A DNA stretch of 64,000 bases from Myxococcota bacterium (lineage in GTDB: Bacteria > Myxococcota > JAJVIH01): NCBI GenBank assembly GCA_022072125.1, contig JAJVIH010000050.1, positions 1 to 64,000 on the forward strand, written 5' to 3'. Within the stretch, counting starts at the first letter, position 1. The number at the start of each line of letters is the position of its first letter. Positions 1 to 8,974 of the stretch are shown piece after piece. Both the position numbers and the translations under genes were made by a program. The notes beneath the pieces were generated by a model. It had not been told where the DNA came from. It did no database searches and saw only the letters and a program-made list of their open reading frames with translations.

Positions 1-110
1 TTCCGCGCCCGCCGCGGGCGCGGAATGGGGGCCGCCGCGGGCGGCTGTGGGGCGCCGGGTGGGGGGAGGCGGCGGGCGCGAAGCGCCCGCGCGCGGGGCG
101 GGGCTCCCCC

Positions 111-134
111 CGGCTTCCAGACCGGGGGGAGCGG
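111..134 (+). repeat. direct repeat copy 1 (core GGCTTCCAGACCGGGG)
   Basis: Matches 261-284 at 23 of 24 positions; the copies are 150 bp apart. A related core, GGCTTCCAG in inverse orientation, lies at about 23224-23238 in another intergenic gap, so this may be a small dispersed intergenic repeat family. Confidence 0.6.
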
Positions 135-260
135 ACGCGGAGATCGGACCCGGGTGGGAAATGCGGGCAAGCATCCAACCGCGATTGGACGCAACGCGCC
201 GTGGATGAGGTTCGCGGGCAATGCGATGGCGGGGACGATGCCGGTTCTGTTGGCGTCCCG

Positions 261-284
261 CGGCTTCCAGACCGGGGGGGGCGG
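261..284 (+). repeat. direct repeat copy 2 (core GGCTTCCAGACCGGGG)
   Basis: Second copy of the 24-bp repeat at 111-134, followed by a short T-run at 286-290. No function can be assigned from sequence. Confidence 0.6.
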
Positions 285-359
285 GTTTTTCACGCGTCCC
301 GTTGCCGGAATGGGGCGGCTGGAATAAGCTCTCCCGCGCAATCCGCCGAGGAGGACACC

Positions 360-1532
360 ATGGCCGAAGCATTCATTCTCGAATCCACCCGCACCGCCAT
401 TGGCCGCAGGAACGGCGCGCTGGCGCATACCCGCATTGATTCCGCCGCCGGCCAGGCCCTGCGTGCGCTGATGGACAAGGCCGGCGCCGCTCCCGGGAAC
501 GTGGACGACGTGATCATGGGGTGTGTCACCCAGGTGGGCGAGCAGGGCATGAATATCGGGCGGGTGGCGGCGCTGGCCGCCGGTTTCCCCATCGAAGTCA
601 CGGGCTGTTCGGTCAACCGCATGTGCGGCAGTTCGCAGCAGGCCATCAACTTCGCCGCCATGGCGGTGATGAGCGGCCAGTACGATCTGATCATCGCCGC
701 GGGCGCCGAAGCCATGAGCCGCATCAAGATGGGTTCGGATGCGCAAGACCCCGCCGGCGAATACAACTGGTGGCCCGGCCCGGAGGAGGTCGCCGCGCGT
801 TTTGATCTGGTTCCGCAGGGCGTTTCCGCCGAGATGATCGCGGAGAAATGGAAGCTCTCCCGCCAGCAACTGGATGAATACAGTCTGGAATCCCACATGC
901 GCGCCGCCGCGGCCCGCGAGAAGGGCTGGTTCGACCGCGAGATTTCCCCCATCCGCGTCAAGACCCCCGATGGCGGCGAGGCGGAGTTCAAGCGTGACGA
1001 GGGCGTCCGTCCCGAAACCTCCCTGCAAAAGCTGGCGGGCCTCGCCACCCCCTTCAAACCCGATGGCGTGGTGACGGCGGGATCTTCGAGCCAGATTTCC
1101 GACGGCGCGGCGGCGGTGCTGATTGGTTCGAGGAAGAAGGCCGATGAACTGGGGTTGAAGCCGCGGGCGAGGATCGTCTCCATCGCCACCGCGGGCGTGG
1201 ACCCGGTGATCATGCTGACCGGACCCATTCCGGCGACGCAAAAGGCGCTGGCCCGGGCGGGATTGAAGATCGGCGACATGGATCTGATCGAAATCAACGA
1301 GGCCTTTGCTCCGGTGGTGCTGGCGTTCCAGCAGGAGACCGGATGCAGCCTCGACCGGGTCAACGTCAATGGCGGCGCGATCGCGCTGGGACATCCGCTG
1401 GGGGCTTCCGGCGCGCGGCTGATGACCACCCTGCTGCACGAGATGGAGCGCCGCGATGTGCGTTATGGGCTCTCCACCATGTGCATTGGTTTCGGCATCG
1501 GCGTCACCACCATCATTGATCGCAAGGTCTGA
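360..1532 (+). CDS. thiolase (acetyl-CoA acetyltransferase family)
   Basis: Thiolase of 390 aa, the usual length. It condenses two acyl-CoAs or cleaves 3-ketoacyl-CoA in the cytoplasm. The nucleophilic cysteine is in NRMCGSSQQA (C89). The C-terminal catalytic residues are in GHPLGASG (H345) and MCIGFGIG (C375). The last motif is usually CGGG-like, so the IGF variant is slightly unusual. ATG at 360 follows a GAGGAGG ribosome site; longer in-frame starts run into the G-rich leader and are rejected. The stop overlaps the rsmD start by one base (TGATG), implying translational coupling. Sequence alone does not separate a biosynthetic (PHA, ketogenic) from a degradative role; a PHA synthase at 9743-10885 makes the former plausible. 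Confidence 0.93.
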   Translation: MAEAFILESTRTAIGRRNGALAHTRIDSAAGQALRALMDKAGAAPGNVDDVIMGCVTQVGEQGMNIGRVAALAAGFPIEVTGCSVNRMCGSSQQAINFAAMAVMSGQYDLIIAAGAEAMSRIKMGSDAQDPAGEYNWWPGPEEVAARFDLVPQGVSAEMIAEKWKLSRQQLDEYSLESHMRAAAAREKGWFDREISPIRVKTPDGGEAEFKRDEGVRPETSLQKLAGLATPFKPDGVVTAGSSSQISDGAAAVLIGSRKKADELGLKPRARIVSIATAGVDPVIMLTGPIPATQKALARAGLKIGDMDLIEINEAFAPVVLAFQQETGCSLDRVNVNGGAIALGHPLGASGARLMTTLLHEMERRDVRYGLSTMCIGFGIGVTTIIDRKV

Positions 1533-2083
1533 TGCGCGTCATCACCGGCAGCGCGCGGGGCAGCCGCCTGGTCTGCCCGCGCGAGGGCGTACGCCCCACG
1601 GCGGATCGCGTGCGGGAGGCGCTGTTCAGCCACCTGGGCGTATTCCGTGGAAATGAGCGCGTGCTGGACCTGTTCGCGGGCACGGGCGCCCTGGGCATTG
1701 AAGCGCTGTCCCGCGGCGCCGCGGAATGCGTGTTCGTGGAAGAAGCCAAACCGTCCCTGGACGCCATCCGCCGCAATCTGGAGCATTGCAGGCTGGCGGA
1801 TCGCGGGGTGGTGGTCGCGGACAATGTCTTCCGCTGGCTGCGGCGGATTGACGGCGGATCGCGCTTTGATATGGTCTTCGCCGATCCGCCTTACGGCGAA
1901 AAGCATGTGGAGGAGTTGGCCCGCCGCGCCGGCTGGGCGAACCTGTTGAACCCGGGAGCGGTGGTGATCCTGGAGCATGAAAGCCAGAGCCCCTCGCCGC
2001 CGGCCCTGTCCAACGGATACATACTGGATTTTGATCGCCGTTATGGCGGCGCCCGCATCAGCATTTACCGCGAAGCCGGATAA
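1532..2083 (+). CDS. rsmD: 16S rRNA (guanine(966)-N2)-methyltransferase RsmD
   Basis: SAM-dependent methyltransferase of 183 aa that modifies G966 of 16S rRNA during small-subunit assembly. The N-terminus [13 protein letters not shown] is typical of the family. The SAM-binding loop is [12 protein letters not shown] (46-57) and the catalytic motif is DPPY (118-121) within [11 protein letters not shown]. The start overlaps the thiolase stop by one base and coaD follows after 5 bp. The rsmD-coaD pairing is widespread in bacteria and supports both assignments. Confidence 0.93.
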   Translation: MRVITGSARGSRLVCPREGVRPTADRVREALFSHLGVFRGNERVLDLFAGTGALGIEALSRGAAECVFVEEAKPSLDAIRRNLEHCRLADRGVVVADNVFRWLRRIDGGSRFDMVFADPPYGEKHVEELARRAGWANLLNPGAVVILEHESQSPSPPALSNGYILDFDRRYGGARISIYREAG

Positions 2084-2088
2084 TTCCC

Positions 2089-2598
2089 ATGCCCCAGAAA
2101 TCACCGCTGATCGCCATTTACCCTGGTTCTTTCGACCCGTTGACCCTGGGGCATCTGAACATCATCCAGCGTTCGCTCAAACTGTTCGATTCGCTGGTGG
2201 TGGCCATCGTGGTCAATCCGAACAAGCAGTCGCTGTTCAGCCTGGAGGAACGCCGCGCCATGATCGAGGAGGCCCTGGGGAAGGACCGCAAGCGCGTGCG
2301 CGTGGATTCCTTTTCCGGTCTGCTGGTGGATTATGTGCGCGCCCAGAACGCCCGGGCGATCATCCGCGGCCTGCGGGCGGTCTCGGATTTTGAATACGAA
2401 TTTCAAATGGCGCACATGAACCGCAGCCTTTATCCGGACGTGGAGACCATCTTCATGATGGCCGGAGAAGATCATTTCTATGTCAGTTCGCGGCTGGTGC
2501 GCGAAGTGGCCAGCCTGGGCGGCGACGTGTCGCCCATGACCCCTCCCAATGTTCACCGGGCCCTGCTGGCCCGCTTTCCACGCAAGGAAAAACCATGA
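2089..2598 (+). CDS. coaD: phosphopantetheine adenylyltransferase
   Basis: Enzyme of 169 aa catalysing the penultimate step of coenzyme A synthesis (4'-phosphopantetheine + ATP to dephospho-CoA). The nucleotidyltransferase motif [12 protein letters not shown] is at 11-22 with the essential histidine at 22. The C-terminal signature [17 protein letters not shown] is also present. Length matches the family (about 160 aa). Lies 5 bp after rsmD and overlaps the aminotransferase start by 4 bp, so it belongs to the same operon. Confidence 0.95.
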   Translation: MPQKSPLIAIYPGSFDPLTLGHLNIIQRSLKLFDSLVVAIVVNPNKQSLFSLEERRAMIEEALGKDRKRVRVDSFSGLLVDYVRAQNARAIIRGLRAVSDFEYEFQMAHMNRSLYPDVETIFMMAGEDHFYVSSRLVREVASLGGDVSPMTPPNVHRALLARFPRKEKP

Positions 2599-3788
2599 AA
2601 CTCGCCAGCCGCATGGAGCGAATCAAACCCTCTCCCACCCTCGCCATTGACGCCAGGGCCAAGGCCCTGAAAAAGGAAGGCAAGGATGTCGCCGCCTTCG
2701 GCGCGGGCGAGCCGGATTTCGACACGCCGGATCACATCAAGCAGGCGGCCATCAAGGCCATTCAGGAGGGCTTCACGAAGTACACGCCCGCCGCGGGCGT
2801 CCCCGAACTGCGCGAGGCGGTGGCCAAACGCATCAAGCAGGACCTGGACCTCGATTACGCCGCCGGCCAGGTGGTGATTTCCTGCGGCGCCAAGCACTCG
2901 ATTTATAATATCTTCCAGGCGGCCCTGCAGGAAGGGGACAAGGTCCTCTATCCGGCGCCGTATTGGGTTTCCTACGCCGACATGGCGGCCATCACCTTCG
3001 CCGAACCGGTGGCGATTCCCACCTCTCCGGCGGCTCATTTTCTCGTCACGCCCCAGCAACTGGAGCGGCATCTCACCCCGGACGTGAAAATCTTCGTGCT
3101 CAACAGCCCCTGCAACCCCACCGGATCGGCCTATTCCCGGGAGCAACTCATCGCCCTGGGCGAGGTGCTGAAAAAGCATGACTGCCTGATTCTCTCCGAC
3201 GATATCTACGACGCCATCACCTTTGACGGTTTCAAGGCCTACAATATGGCCACGCTGGTTCCCGCGCTGCGCGATCGCATGATCGTGGTCAACGGCGTGT
3301 CCAAGTCTTTTTCCATGACCGGCTGGCGCATCGGCTGGGCGGCGGGCCCCAGGATGTTGATGGACGCCGCGGCGGATCTCCAGTCGCAGAGCACCTCGAA
3401 TCCATCCTCCATCGCGCAGAAGGCCGCGCTGGCCGCCGTCACCGGTCCCCGCGATTTCATTGGCAAAATGGTCGAGGCGTTTGACCGCCGCCGCAAACTC
3501 TTTGTCGAGGGGCTCAACTCCATTCCCGGCGTCACCTGTTTGAAACCCCACGGCGCGTTTTATGTGTTTCCCTCCATCGAGGGAATCATCGGCAAGCGGT
3601 ACAAGGGCCGCGTGATTGAGGATGACAATGTCTTCGCCGATTTGCTGCTGGCGGAAAAACTTGTCGCGGTGGTTCCGGGATCGGCCTTTGGCTGCAAGGG
3701 ATTCATCCGGCTGTCCTACGCCACCAGCGAAGAGACGATCCGCAAGGGGCTGGACCGCATCGCCGATTTTGTCGAGGCGCTGGAGTAG
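2595..3788 (+). CDS. PLP-dependent aminotransferase, aspartate aminotransferase type (class I/II)
   Basis: Fold-type I aminotransferase of 397 aa, closest in style to bacterial aspartate aminotransferase subgroup Ib. It starts [19 protein letters not shown] and has [25 protein letters not shown] (Asn/Pro around the PLP ring), SDDIYDAI, and the PLP lysine in [14 protein letters not shown] (K237). The carboxylate-binding Arg is in [10 protein letters not shown] near the end. It probably makes aspartate from oxaloacetate, feeding lysine synthesis (lysA lies downstream). ATG overlaps the coaD stop by 4 bp. Exact substrate range is inferred. Confidence 0.88.
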   Translation: MKLASRMERIKPSPTLAIDARAKALKKEGKDVAAFGAGEPDFDTPDHIKQAAIKAIQEGFTKYTPAAGVPELREAVAKRIKQDLDLDYAAGQVVISCGAKHSIYNIFQAALQEGDKVLYPAPYWVSYADMAAITFAEPVAIPTSPAAHFLVTPQQLERHLTPDVKIFVLNSPCNPTGSAYSREQLIALGEVLKKHDCLILSDDIYDAITFDGFKAYNMATLVPALRDRMIVVNGVSKSFSMTGWRIGWAAGPRMLMDAAADLQSQSTSNPSSIAQKAALAAVTGPRDFIGKMVEAFDRRRKLFVEGLNSIPGVTCLKPHGAFYVFPSIEGIIGKRYKGRVIEDDNVFADLLLAEKLVAVVPGSAFGCKGFIRLSYATSEETIRKGLDRIADFVEALE

Positions 3789-3865
3789 GGCCTTCCACGG
3801 AACGCCCGCCAGCCTGTTTGCCCGGTCCGCCGGGAGAAAACGGCATCTGTCATCTGGAGTCAGTC

Positions 3866-5128
3866 ATGAACCATTTTGAGTACCGCGACAATCGCCTGTT
3901 TTGCGAAAACGTGGACATCGAACACATCGCGGAAGAGGTGGGCACGCCCTTTTATGTTTACTCATCCGCCACGCTGGAGCGGCACCTCAAGGTCTTCCGC
4001 GAACCCTTCGCGCAGGTGGATCACCTGATCTGCTACGCCATGAAGGCCAACTCCAGCCTGGCGGTGATGAAGCTTCTGTTCAGCCAGGGCGCGGGCGCCG
4101 ATATCGTTTCCGCGGGCGAATTGTTCAAGACCCTGAAGGCGGGCGTGGATCCGCGCAAGGTGGTGTTTTCCGGCGTCGGCAAAACCGCGGAGGAAATGGA
4201 ATACGCCCTGAAGACGGGGATTTTCTGTTTCAACGTCGAGTCATTGCCCGAACTGGAGGCGCTCAACGCGGTGGCCCTGCGCCTGGGAAAAACCGCGCCC
4301 GTATCCATCCGCGTCAACCCGGACGTGGATCCGAAAACCCATCCCTATATCTCCACCGGGCTGAAGGAGAGCAAATTCGGCGTGGCCTGGAAGGACGCCG
4401 TCACCGCCTACCAGCGCGCCCATGAACTGGAAGCCATCGAGGTGGCCGGGCTCGATTGCCATATCGGTTCGCAGATCACCCAGGTGGAGCCGTTCATTGA
4501 CGCCTTGCGCAAACTCAAGGAACTGGTGGCGAAACTGCGCGGCATGGGGATTCCGCTTCATCACCTGGATCTGGGCGGCGGCCTGGGCATCAACTACAAT
4601 CAGGAGGCGCCGCCGCATCCCGCGGAATATGGCAGGCATATCGTGGAGGAAACCCGGGGTCTTGACCTGAAACTCGTGTTTGAGCCGGGCCGCGTGATCG
4701 TGGGCAATGCAGGCGTGCTGGTCACCCGGGTGATTTACGACAAACTGGGCGAAACCAAACGCTTCCTGGTGGTGGACGCGGCCATGAACGATCTGATCCG
4801 CCCGGCCTTTTATGGCAGCCACCACCGCATGACCCCGGTGCATCTGCACGATGGACGGACGCTGCACAAGGTGGACGTGGTGGGGCCGGTCTGCGAAACG
4901 GGAGATTTTCTCGCGCGCGACCGCGAACTTCCGGAATTGAGAGCGGGCGAATTGCTGGCGGTGCATTCCGCCGGAGCTTACGGCGCGGTCATGGGCTCGA
5001 CCTACAACGCGCGCCCGCTGACGCCGGAGGTGCTCGTGAAGGGCGGGGAATGGTGGGTGACCCGCCGCCGCCAGACCTTCGACGATCTCATCGCGCTGGA
5101 GTTCATCCCCCGCGAAACCGGCGGATAA
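3866..5128 (+). CDS. lysA: diaminopimelate decarboxylase
   Basis: Fold-type III PLP decarboxylase of 420 aa; the last step of lysine synthesis (meso-diaminopimelate to lysine). The PLP lysine is in CYAMKANSS (K60). Other marks are GGGLGINY, EPGRVIVGNAG, the catalytic Cys in CETGDFLARDR, and the C-terminal AGAYGAVMGSTYNARPL. The chosen ATG has GGAG 7 bp upstream; an in-frame ATG at 3818 lacks a ribosome site and adds a non-homologous extension. A 77-bp gap separates it from the aminotransferase. It is the last gene on this strand before a convergent lipoprotein gene. Confidence 0.94.
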   Translation: MNHFEYRDNRLFCENVDIEHIAEEVGTPFYVYSSATLERHLKVFREPFAQVDHLICYAMKANSSLAVMKLLFSQGAGADIVSAGELFKTLKAGVDPRKVVFSGVGKTAEEMEYALKTGIFCFNVESLPELEALNAVALRLGKTAPVSIRVNPDVDPKTHPYISTGLKESKFGVAWKDAVTAYQRAHELEAIEVAGLDCHIGSQITQVEPFIDALRKLKELVAKLRGMGIPLHHLDLGGGLGINYNQEAPPHPAEYGRHIVEETRGLDLKLVFEPGRVIVGNAGVLVTRVIYDKLGETKRFLVVDAAMNDLIRPAFYGSHHRMTPVHLHDGRTLHKVDVVGPVCETGDFLARDRELPELRAGELLAVHSAGAYGAVMGSTYNARPLTPEVLVKGGEWWVTRRRQTFDDLIALEFIPRETGG

Positions 5129-5188
5129 GAACGCCCTCGCCCGCCTGACGCCAGCCGCGTCTTACAGACCCGTCACCCCAGGAGCGAA

Positions 5189-5222
5189 CCTTTCCCCGCC
5201 GCGCGCCGGCGAGGAGAAAAGG
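5189..5222. terminator. possible bidirectional terminator hairpin
   Basis: Imperfect inverted repeat between the convergent lysA and lipoprotein genes: CCTTT...AAAGG outside and CGCCG...CGGCG inside, with mismatches between. There is no strong U-tract, so the call is weak. Confidence 0.3.
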
Positions 5223-5273
5223 TGTCGTTGTTCATGCCGGGGGATCCGTTTGTATTGACCAGACCCCGCGCCA

Positions 5274-6836
5274 TCAGAAGAACACGCACAGCAGGTTGGT
5301 GTTGCATTCCTCCTGCTTCAGGCATTGGGCGCCCTGAGCGCCCTTGGGGCGCGCCGGCGGCGTCTGGCCTGTCAGGAGTTCTTGAGGAACACATACCCCG
5401 CCGCCGCCTTGCAACGGTGCGCAGACCGATACCCCATCCGTGCAGCGGGTGGGCTTGGCGGGATCGGTATAAGGATTGTTGCAGCGGGCTCCGCATACTC
5501 CAGGGTCGAGCGGAAAGCAGGCGGCGTATTCGCGGCCGCATTTGTCCTCCAGGCATTTTTCGTCCGCCGGTCCGCCGGTATTGCAACCATTGCGCGTGGC
5601 GCAGTCCTGGTAGGAGCGAATGCAGCTTGAACACGCCGGACCGTCATTTTGAATGCATTTCTGAACGCAGGCGGAATCATTATCACCGCACCCGCGCAGG
5701 CAACGCGAGATGTTGGGACAGGCCGGTCCGCCGCCGCCGCCCGCATCGGTTCCGCCGGTGTCCGTGGTTCCGCCATCGGAGGTTCCGCCGCCAGCCGGGA
5801 AGCAGGCGTTCAACTCCACGCCGCATTTCTGTTCCATGCAGGCGTCGTCGTCCGGGGCGCATCCGCTCCGCTGGACGCATTGTTGAAATACGGTGACGCA
5901 CTGGCGGCAGGCCGGACCATCGGCGTCAATACAACCGGTGATGCACTGGGAATCGCCCTGCTGGCAGCGGTTGGCGCAGGTCAGGGTGGTGGGGCAGGGC
6001 TTGGTTCCGCCGCCGGCGTCGAATCCGCCTGTATCAGTCGCGCCGCCGGCGTCGCGGGTGCAACGGAAAGTGCTCAGTTCGCCGGAACACGCCGTTTCAT
6101 CGCGCAGCGATAAAGCCGCCTGGTGCTGGGGCGAGCCCGCGCCGAAGCAATCCGCCATGGCCCTGTGGAAAGCCTGACAACCGGGGCCGGTTTCCCCGCC
6201 GCCCGCGTCGCCGCCTCCGCCCGTGGACGTGCAACGTCCGGTCAGGCAGATGCCGCCAGGACCACATTCCTCGTCGGCCGTGCAGCCGCTGGCTCCGCCA
6301 TCGGAAGAACCGCCGTCTTCACCGCCGGAACCGGCCGGACAACGGAAATTGGTCACGATATTCTGGCAGTAGCTGTCTCCTGTCCCGTTGGCCTTCGCCT
6401 TGTTGATATTGTCCTGGATGGTCGCGGTCTCGCGGGAATTGGCGCCGTAGCAGGCGCTCACCACGGTCGCCAGCCGGGAGCAGGCGTCGCCGGGGTTGCC
6501 CCCCGAACAGGCTTTTTTCAATTCGTTGAGCGCGGTTTCGCAACTGGAGATGCGGCCGGCGTTGATAACAGGCTCCATCTGGGCCGATACGCCGCAGACC
6601 TGCGCCAGGGTGCGCAACTCGGTGCAGGAGTTGGAGCCGGTATTTCCGCCGCCGGTTCCGCTGTCGCCGCCAGACGAACCGCCGCCGGGAACAAATCCCT
6701 TTCCGCTGGGCTTCACCGCGGATTCTCCGCAGGCGGCCAACACCAGCGCGGGGAGGCAGAGCATCAGGATGCGCGCCGCCGCGCCGCCATTGGATTTCCG
6801 GGCGATCTTCAACGGGTGTCTGCTGATCAGCTTCAT
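5274..6836 (-). CDS. cysteine-rich lipoprotein with tandem 12-Cys modules
   Basis: Secreted lipoprotein of 520 aa, function unknown. The signal peptide ends in a lipobox (LVLAAC, acylated C36). Cysteine-rich segments joined by Gly/Asp/Ser/Thr linkers follow. Near the C-terminal half two tandem modules share the spacing C-5-C-3-C-6-C-3-C-7-C-2-C-6-C-5-C-(6 or 9)-C-4-C-6-C. Shorter segments such as CTADEECGPGGICLTGRC resemble the EGF-like or DUF-type Cys knots common in myxobacterial surface proteins. ATG 6836 is chosen because AGGGGGG lies 7 bp upstream and the signal peptide begins there; the frame continues upstream to 6929. It stands alone, divergent from the nuclease gene. Probably a disulfide-rich outer-membrane-anchored surface protein. 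Confidence 0.85.
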   Translation of the reverse strand: MKLISRHPLKIARKSNGGAAARILMLCLPALVLAACGESAVKPSGKGFVPGGGSSGGDSGTGGGNTGSNSCTELRTLAQVCGVSAQMEPVINAGRISSCETALNELKKACSGGNPGDACSRLATVVSACYGANSRETATIQDNINKAKANGTGDSYCQNIVTNFRCPAGSGGEDGGSSDGGASGCTADEECGPGGICLTGRCTSTGGGGDAGGGETGPGCQAFHRAMADCFGAGSPQHQAALSLRDETACSGELSTFRCTRDAGGATDTGGFDAGGGTKPCPTTLTCANRCQQGDSQCITGCIDADGPACRQCVTVFQQCVQRSGCAPDDDACMEQKCGVELNACFPAGGGTSDGGTTDTGGTDAGGGGGPACPNISRCLRGCGDNDSACVQKCIQNDGPACSSCIRSYQDCATRNGCNTGGPADEKCLEDKCGREYAACFPLDPGVCGARCNNPYTDPAKPTRCTDGVSVCAPLQGGGGVCVPQELLTGQTPPARPKGAQGAQCLKQEECNTNLLCVFF

Positions 6837-6908
6837 GAATTTCCCCCCTGGCAAGTCGAGCAGGATGGTGTTCATGCTTTCCGGATGAAAAGCGGACGTT
6901 TCCCTACC

Positions 6909-6922
6909 ACAAAATCTTTTGT
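6909..6922. promoter_or_regulatory. short inverted repeat in divergent promoter region
   Basis: ACAAAA-TC-TTTTGT lies in the 230-bp gap between two divergent lipoprotein genes. Position and symmetry would suit an operator for a dimeric regulator; no more can be said. Confidence 0.3.
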
Positions 6923-7066
6923 CATGCACCTGTCACAAAGGGCGAAGGTTGAGTCCGGTCATCCAGGTTATCGCGGCGATCATGTCCAGCTGCCCTTTCC
7001 GGCTTGCCGGGGTTTGTTCGCTGGTGTTACACAGCGCGCCATGCAAGGGGGGCGAAAGTCATCCGG

Positions 7067-7648
7067 ATGAACCCGGCAATCAAAATTCTGGTTGTTTCAG
7101 GCGCGCTGATGTGTGTCCTGGGGCTGGCCATCGCCGGTTGCGCCAGCGCTCCGGCCGGGGGCCAGGACTCCAGGCGGGGCCGGCCAAGGTCTCCGGGGAA
7201 AATCCCCACGGTGGAAGAGCTGACGTCGAAAGCGCCCGCCGAGGATTGCAAACTCAGCCAGTGGGAGGATGGCGACACCGCCATCGTGGATTGCCCTTCC
7301 GGACGCGATCAGCAAATCCGCCTGGTGGGAATTGACACCGCCGAATCCGGTTTTGATGACAACAGCAAGCGCCGCGCCGGTTACCAGGCGGAGATGTGGA
7401 AGATGACATACGAGCAGGTGGTGCGTTGCGGACAACTGGCCTCGAAACGGGTCAAGGAACTCTGCTCGCATGGAACCGCCGTCAAAATCGCCGGCAATGA
7501 GCGGGACAAATACGGACGCCGTCTGGGCTATGTGTTGTGCGGCGAAATCAACATCAATGAGCGCATGGTCTCCGACGGCTGGGCCGGCAAATACGCCTAT
7601 CCCGCCGATCCTGAAAAGCCGCGGCTCTGCCCCGTTCCGGAGAAATAA
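7067..7648 (+). CDS. thermonuclease-family (SNase-like) lipoprotein
   Basis: Lipoprotein of 193 aa with a staphylococcal-nuclease-type OB fold. A signal peptide ends at LAIAGC (C25). Residues matching the S. aureus nuclease active site are present: Asp in EDGDTAIVDC (D68 or D70), RLVGIDTAES (R85, D90, T91, E93) and RDKYGRRLGYV (R151). All catalytic arginines and the general base are therefore intact, and Ca2+-dependent cleavage of DNA/RNA at the cell surface is expected. Extra cysteines (C61, C76, C121, C133, C158) may form disulfides. An in-frame ATG at 7004 would give a non-signal extension, so 7067 is preferred. purB starts only 3 bp after its stop, an odd partner. Confidence 0.88.
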   Translation: MNPAIKILVVSGALMCVLGLAIAGCASAPAGGQDSRRGRPRSPGKIPTVEELTSKAPAEDCKLSQWEDGDTAIVDCPSGRDQQIRLVGIDTAESGFDDNSKRRAGYQAEMWKMTYEQVVRCGQLASKRVKELCSHGTAVKIAGNERDKYGRRLGYVLCGEININERMVSDGWAGKYAYPADPEKPRLCPVPEK

Positions 7649-7651
7649 GCG

Positions 7652-8974
7652 ATGATTCCCCGCTACGCGCATCCTGAAATGACCGCCATCTGGGAGCCCG
7701 CGGAAAAATTCCGGGTCTGGCTGGATATCGAACTGGAAGCCGCCCGCGCCATGGCCGCCCGCGGTGATGTGGACAGCGCCGCCTTCGCCGGCATTGAAGG
7801 ACCGCTGTCCATTCATCGCTTCACGCCGGAGGATATCGAGGAGATTGACGCCATCGAGCGCACTGTCAAGCATGACGTGATCGCGTTCCTGACCTTCATC
7901 GAGAACCGTTACGGCGCCGCCACGCGCATCCTGCATTTCGGCATGACTTCGTCCGATGTGCTGGACACCTCCCTGGCGGTGCTGCTGACCCGTGCGGGCC
8001 GCCTGTTGCGGCGGGACAGGGATGCAGCGATGGAGGCGGTCAAGTCCCGTGCGCTGGAACACAGGCTGACGCCGATGATCGGGCGCAGCCATGGCGTTCA
8101 CGCGGAGCCGATCACCTTCGGTCTCAAGCTGGCGGGCTGGTATGACGAACTGCAGCGCGGACGGCATCGCTTGGTGGAGGCCATCCGGGCGGTGGGCGTG
8201 GGCAAAATCTCGGGCGCGGTGGGGACTTTCGCCAATGTGCACCCGGAAGTGGAGGCGCGGGTGATGAAGCGCCTGGGCCTGATGTGCGAGCCCGCCGCCA
8301 CGCAGGTGGTGCACCGCGACCGGCATGCGCAGTTCTTTGGCGCGCTGGCGTTGATCGGCGCCTCGCTGGAGCGTTTCGTGGTGGAAATCCGGCACCTGCA
8401 GCGCACCGAGGTCCGCGAGGCCGAGGAGTTTTTCAGCGAGGGGCAAAAGGGCTCCAGCGCGATGCCGCACAAACGCAATCCGGTGTTGTCGGAAAACATC
8501 ACCGGGCTCGCGCGCCTGCTGCGCGGCTACGCCTTGGCGGCGCTGGAGAACGTGCCGCTGTGGCACGAGCGGGATATCTCCCATTCGTCGGTCGAGCGCA
8601 TCATCGCGCCGGACGCCACGGTCACGCTGGATTTCGCCCTGCGCCGCTTTACCGGTCTCGTGAAAAACCTGGTGGTATATCCGGAGCGCATGAGACAGAA
8701 CCTGGAGGCCGCCCACGGCGTGATCTTCAGCCAGCGGGTGTTGCTGGAACTGGCGCGCCGCGGCGCGCCGCGCCAGCAGGCCTACGTGATCGTGCAGCGC
8801 AACGCCCAGCGCGCCTTTCTGGAGGGGAAGTCCTTCGAATCGCTGCTGTTGCAGGATGCAGATCTGTTGTCCATGCTGGATGCGGATACGCTGCGCCAAT
8901 GTTTTTCGCTCGACACCCACCTGCGCCACGTGGATGAAATCTTCCGCAGGGTATTTGGAGACGCCCATGGTTGA
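7652..8974 (+). CDS. purB: adenylosuccinate lyase
   Basis: Fumarase/aspartase-superfamily enzyme of 440 aa. It removes fumarate from SAICAR and from adenylosuccinate in purine synthesis. The signature loop GSSAMPHKRNP is at about 266-276 (catalytic Ser). TSSDVLDT and GRSHGVHAEP (His) are the other two conserved regions. GGAGAA precedes the ATG at 7652. The 3' end overlaps purC by 8 bp; purB-purC order gives successive handling of SAICAR. It starts 3 bp after the nuclease lipoprotein gene. Confidence 0.95.
   Translation: MIPRYAHPEMTAIWEPAEKFRVWLDIELEAARAMAARGDVDSAAFAGIEGPLSIHRFTPEDIEEIDAIERTVKHDVIAFLTFIENRYGAATRILHFGMTSSDVLDTSLAVLLTRAGRLLRRDRDAAMEAVKSRALEHRLTPMIGRSHGVHAEPITFGLKLAGWYDELQRGRHRLVEAIRAVGVGKISGAVGTFANVHPEVEARVMKRLGLMCEPAATQVVHRDRHAQFFGALALIGASLERFVVEIRHLQRTEVREAEEFFSEGQKGSSAMPHKRNPVLSENITGLARLLRGYALAALENVPLWHERDISHSSVERIIAPDATVTLDFALRRFTGLVKNLVVYPERMRQNLEAAHGVIFSQRVLLELARRGAPRQQAYVIVQRNAQRAFLEGKSFESLLLQDADLLSMLDADTLRQCFSLDTHLRHVDEIFRRVFGDAHG

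Larger units (their letters stand above)
1..359. other. G-rich intergenic leader with hairpins and a direct repeat
   Basis: No convincing gene: the reading frames here have repetitive Gly/Arg/Pro composition and no ribosome site. Visible structure: a perfect 11-bp inverted repeat with a 3-nt loop at 1-25 (it may continue beyond the window edge), a second perfect 8-bp stem with a GAA loop at 72-90, G-runs at 27-70 and 275-281, and a 24-bp direct repeat with one mismatch at 111-134 and 261-284 (core GGCTTCCAGACCGGGG). The stretch ends in a strong ribosome binding site for the thiolase. Confidence 0.6.
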
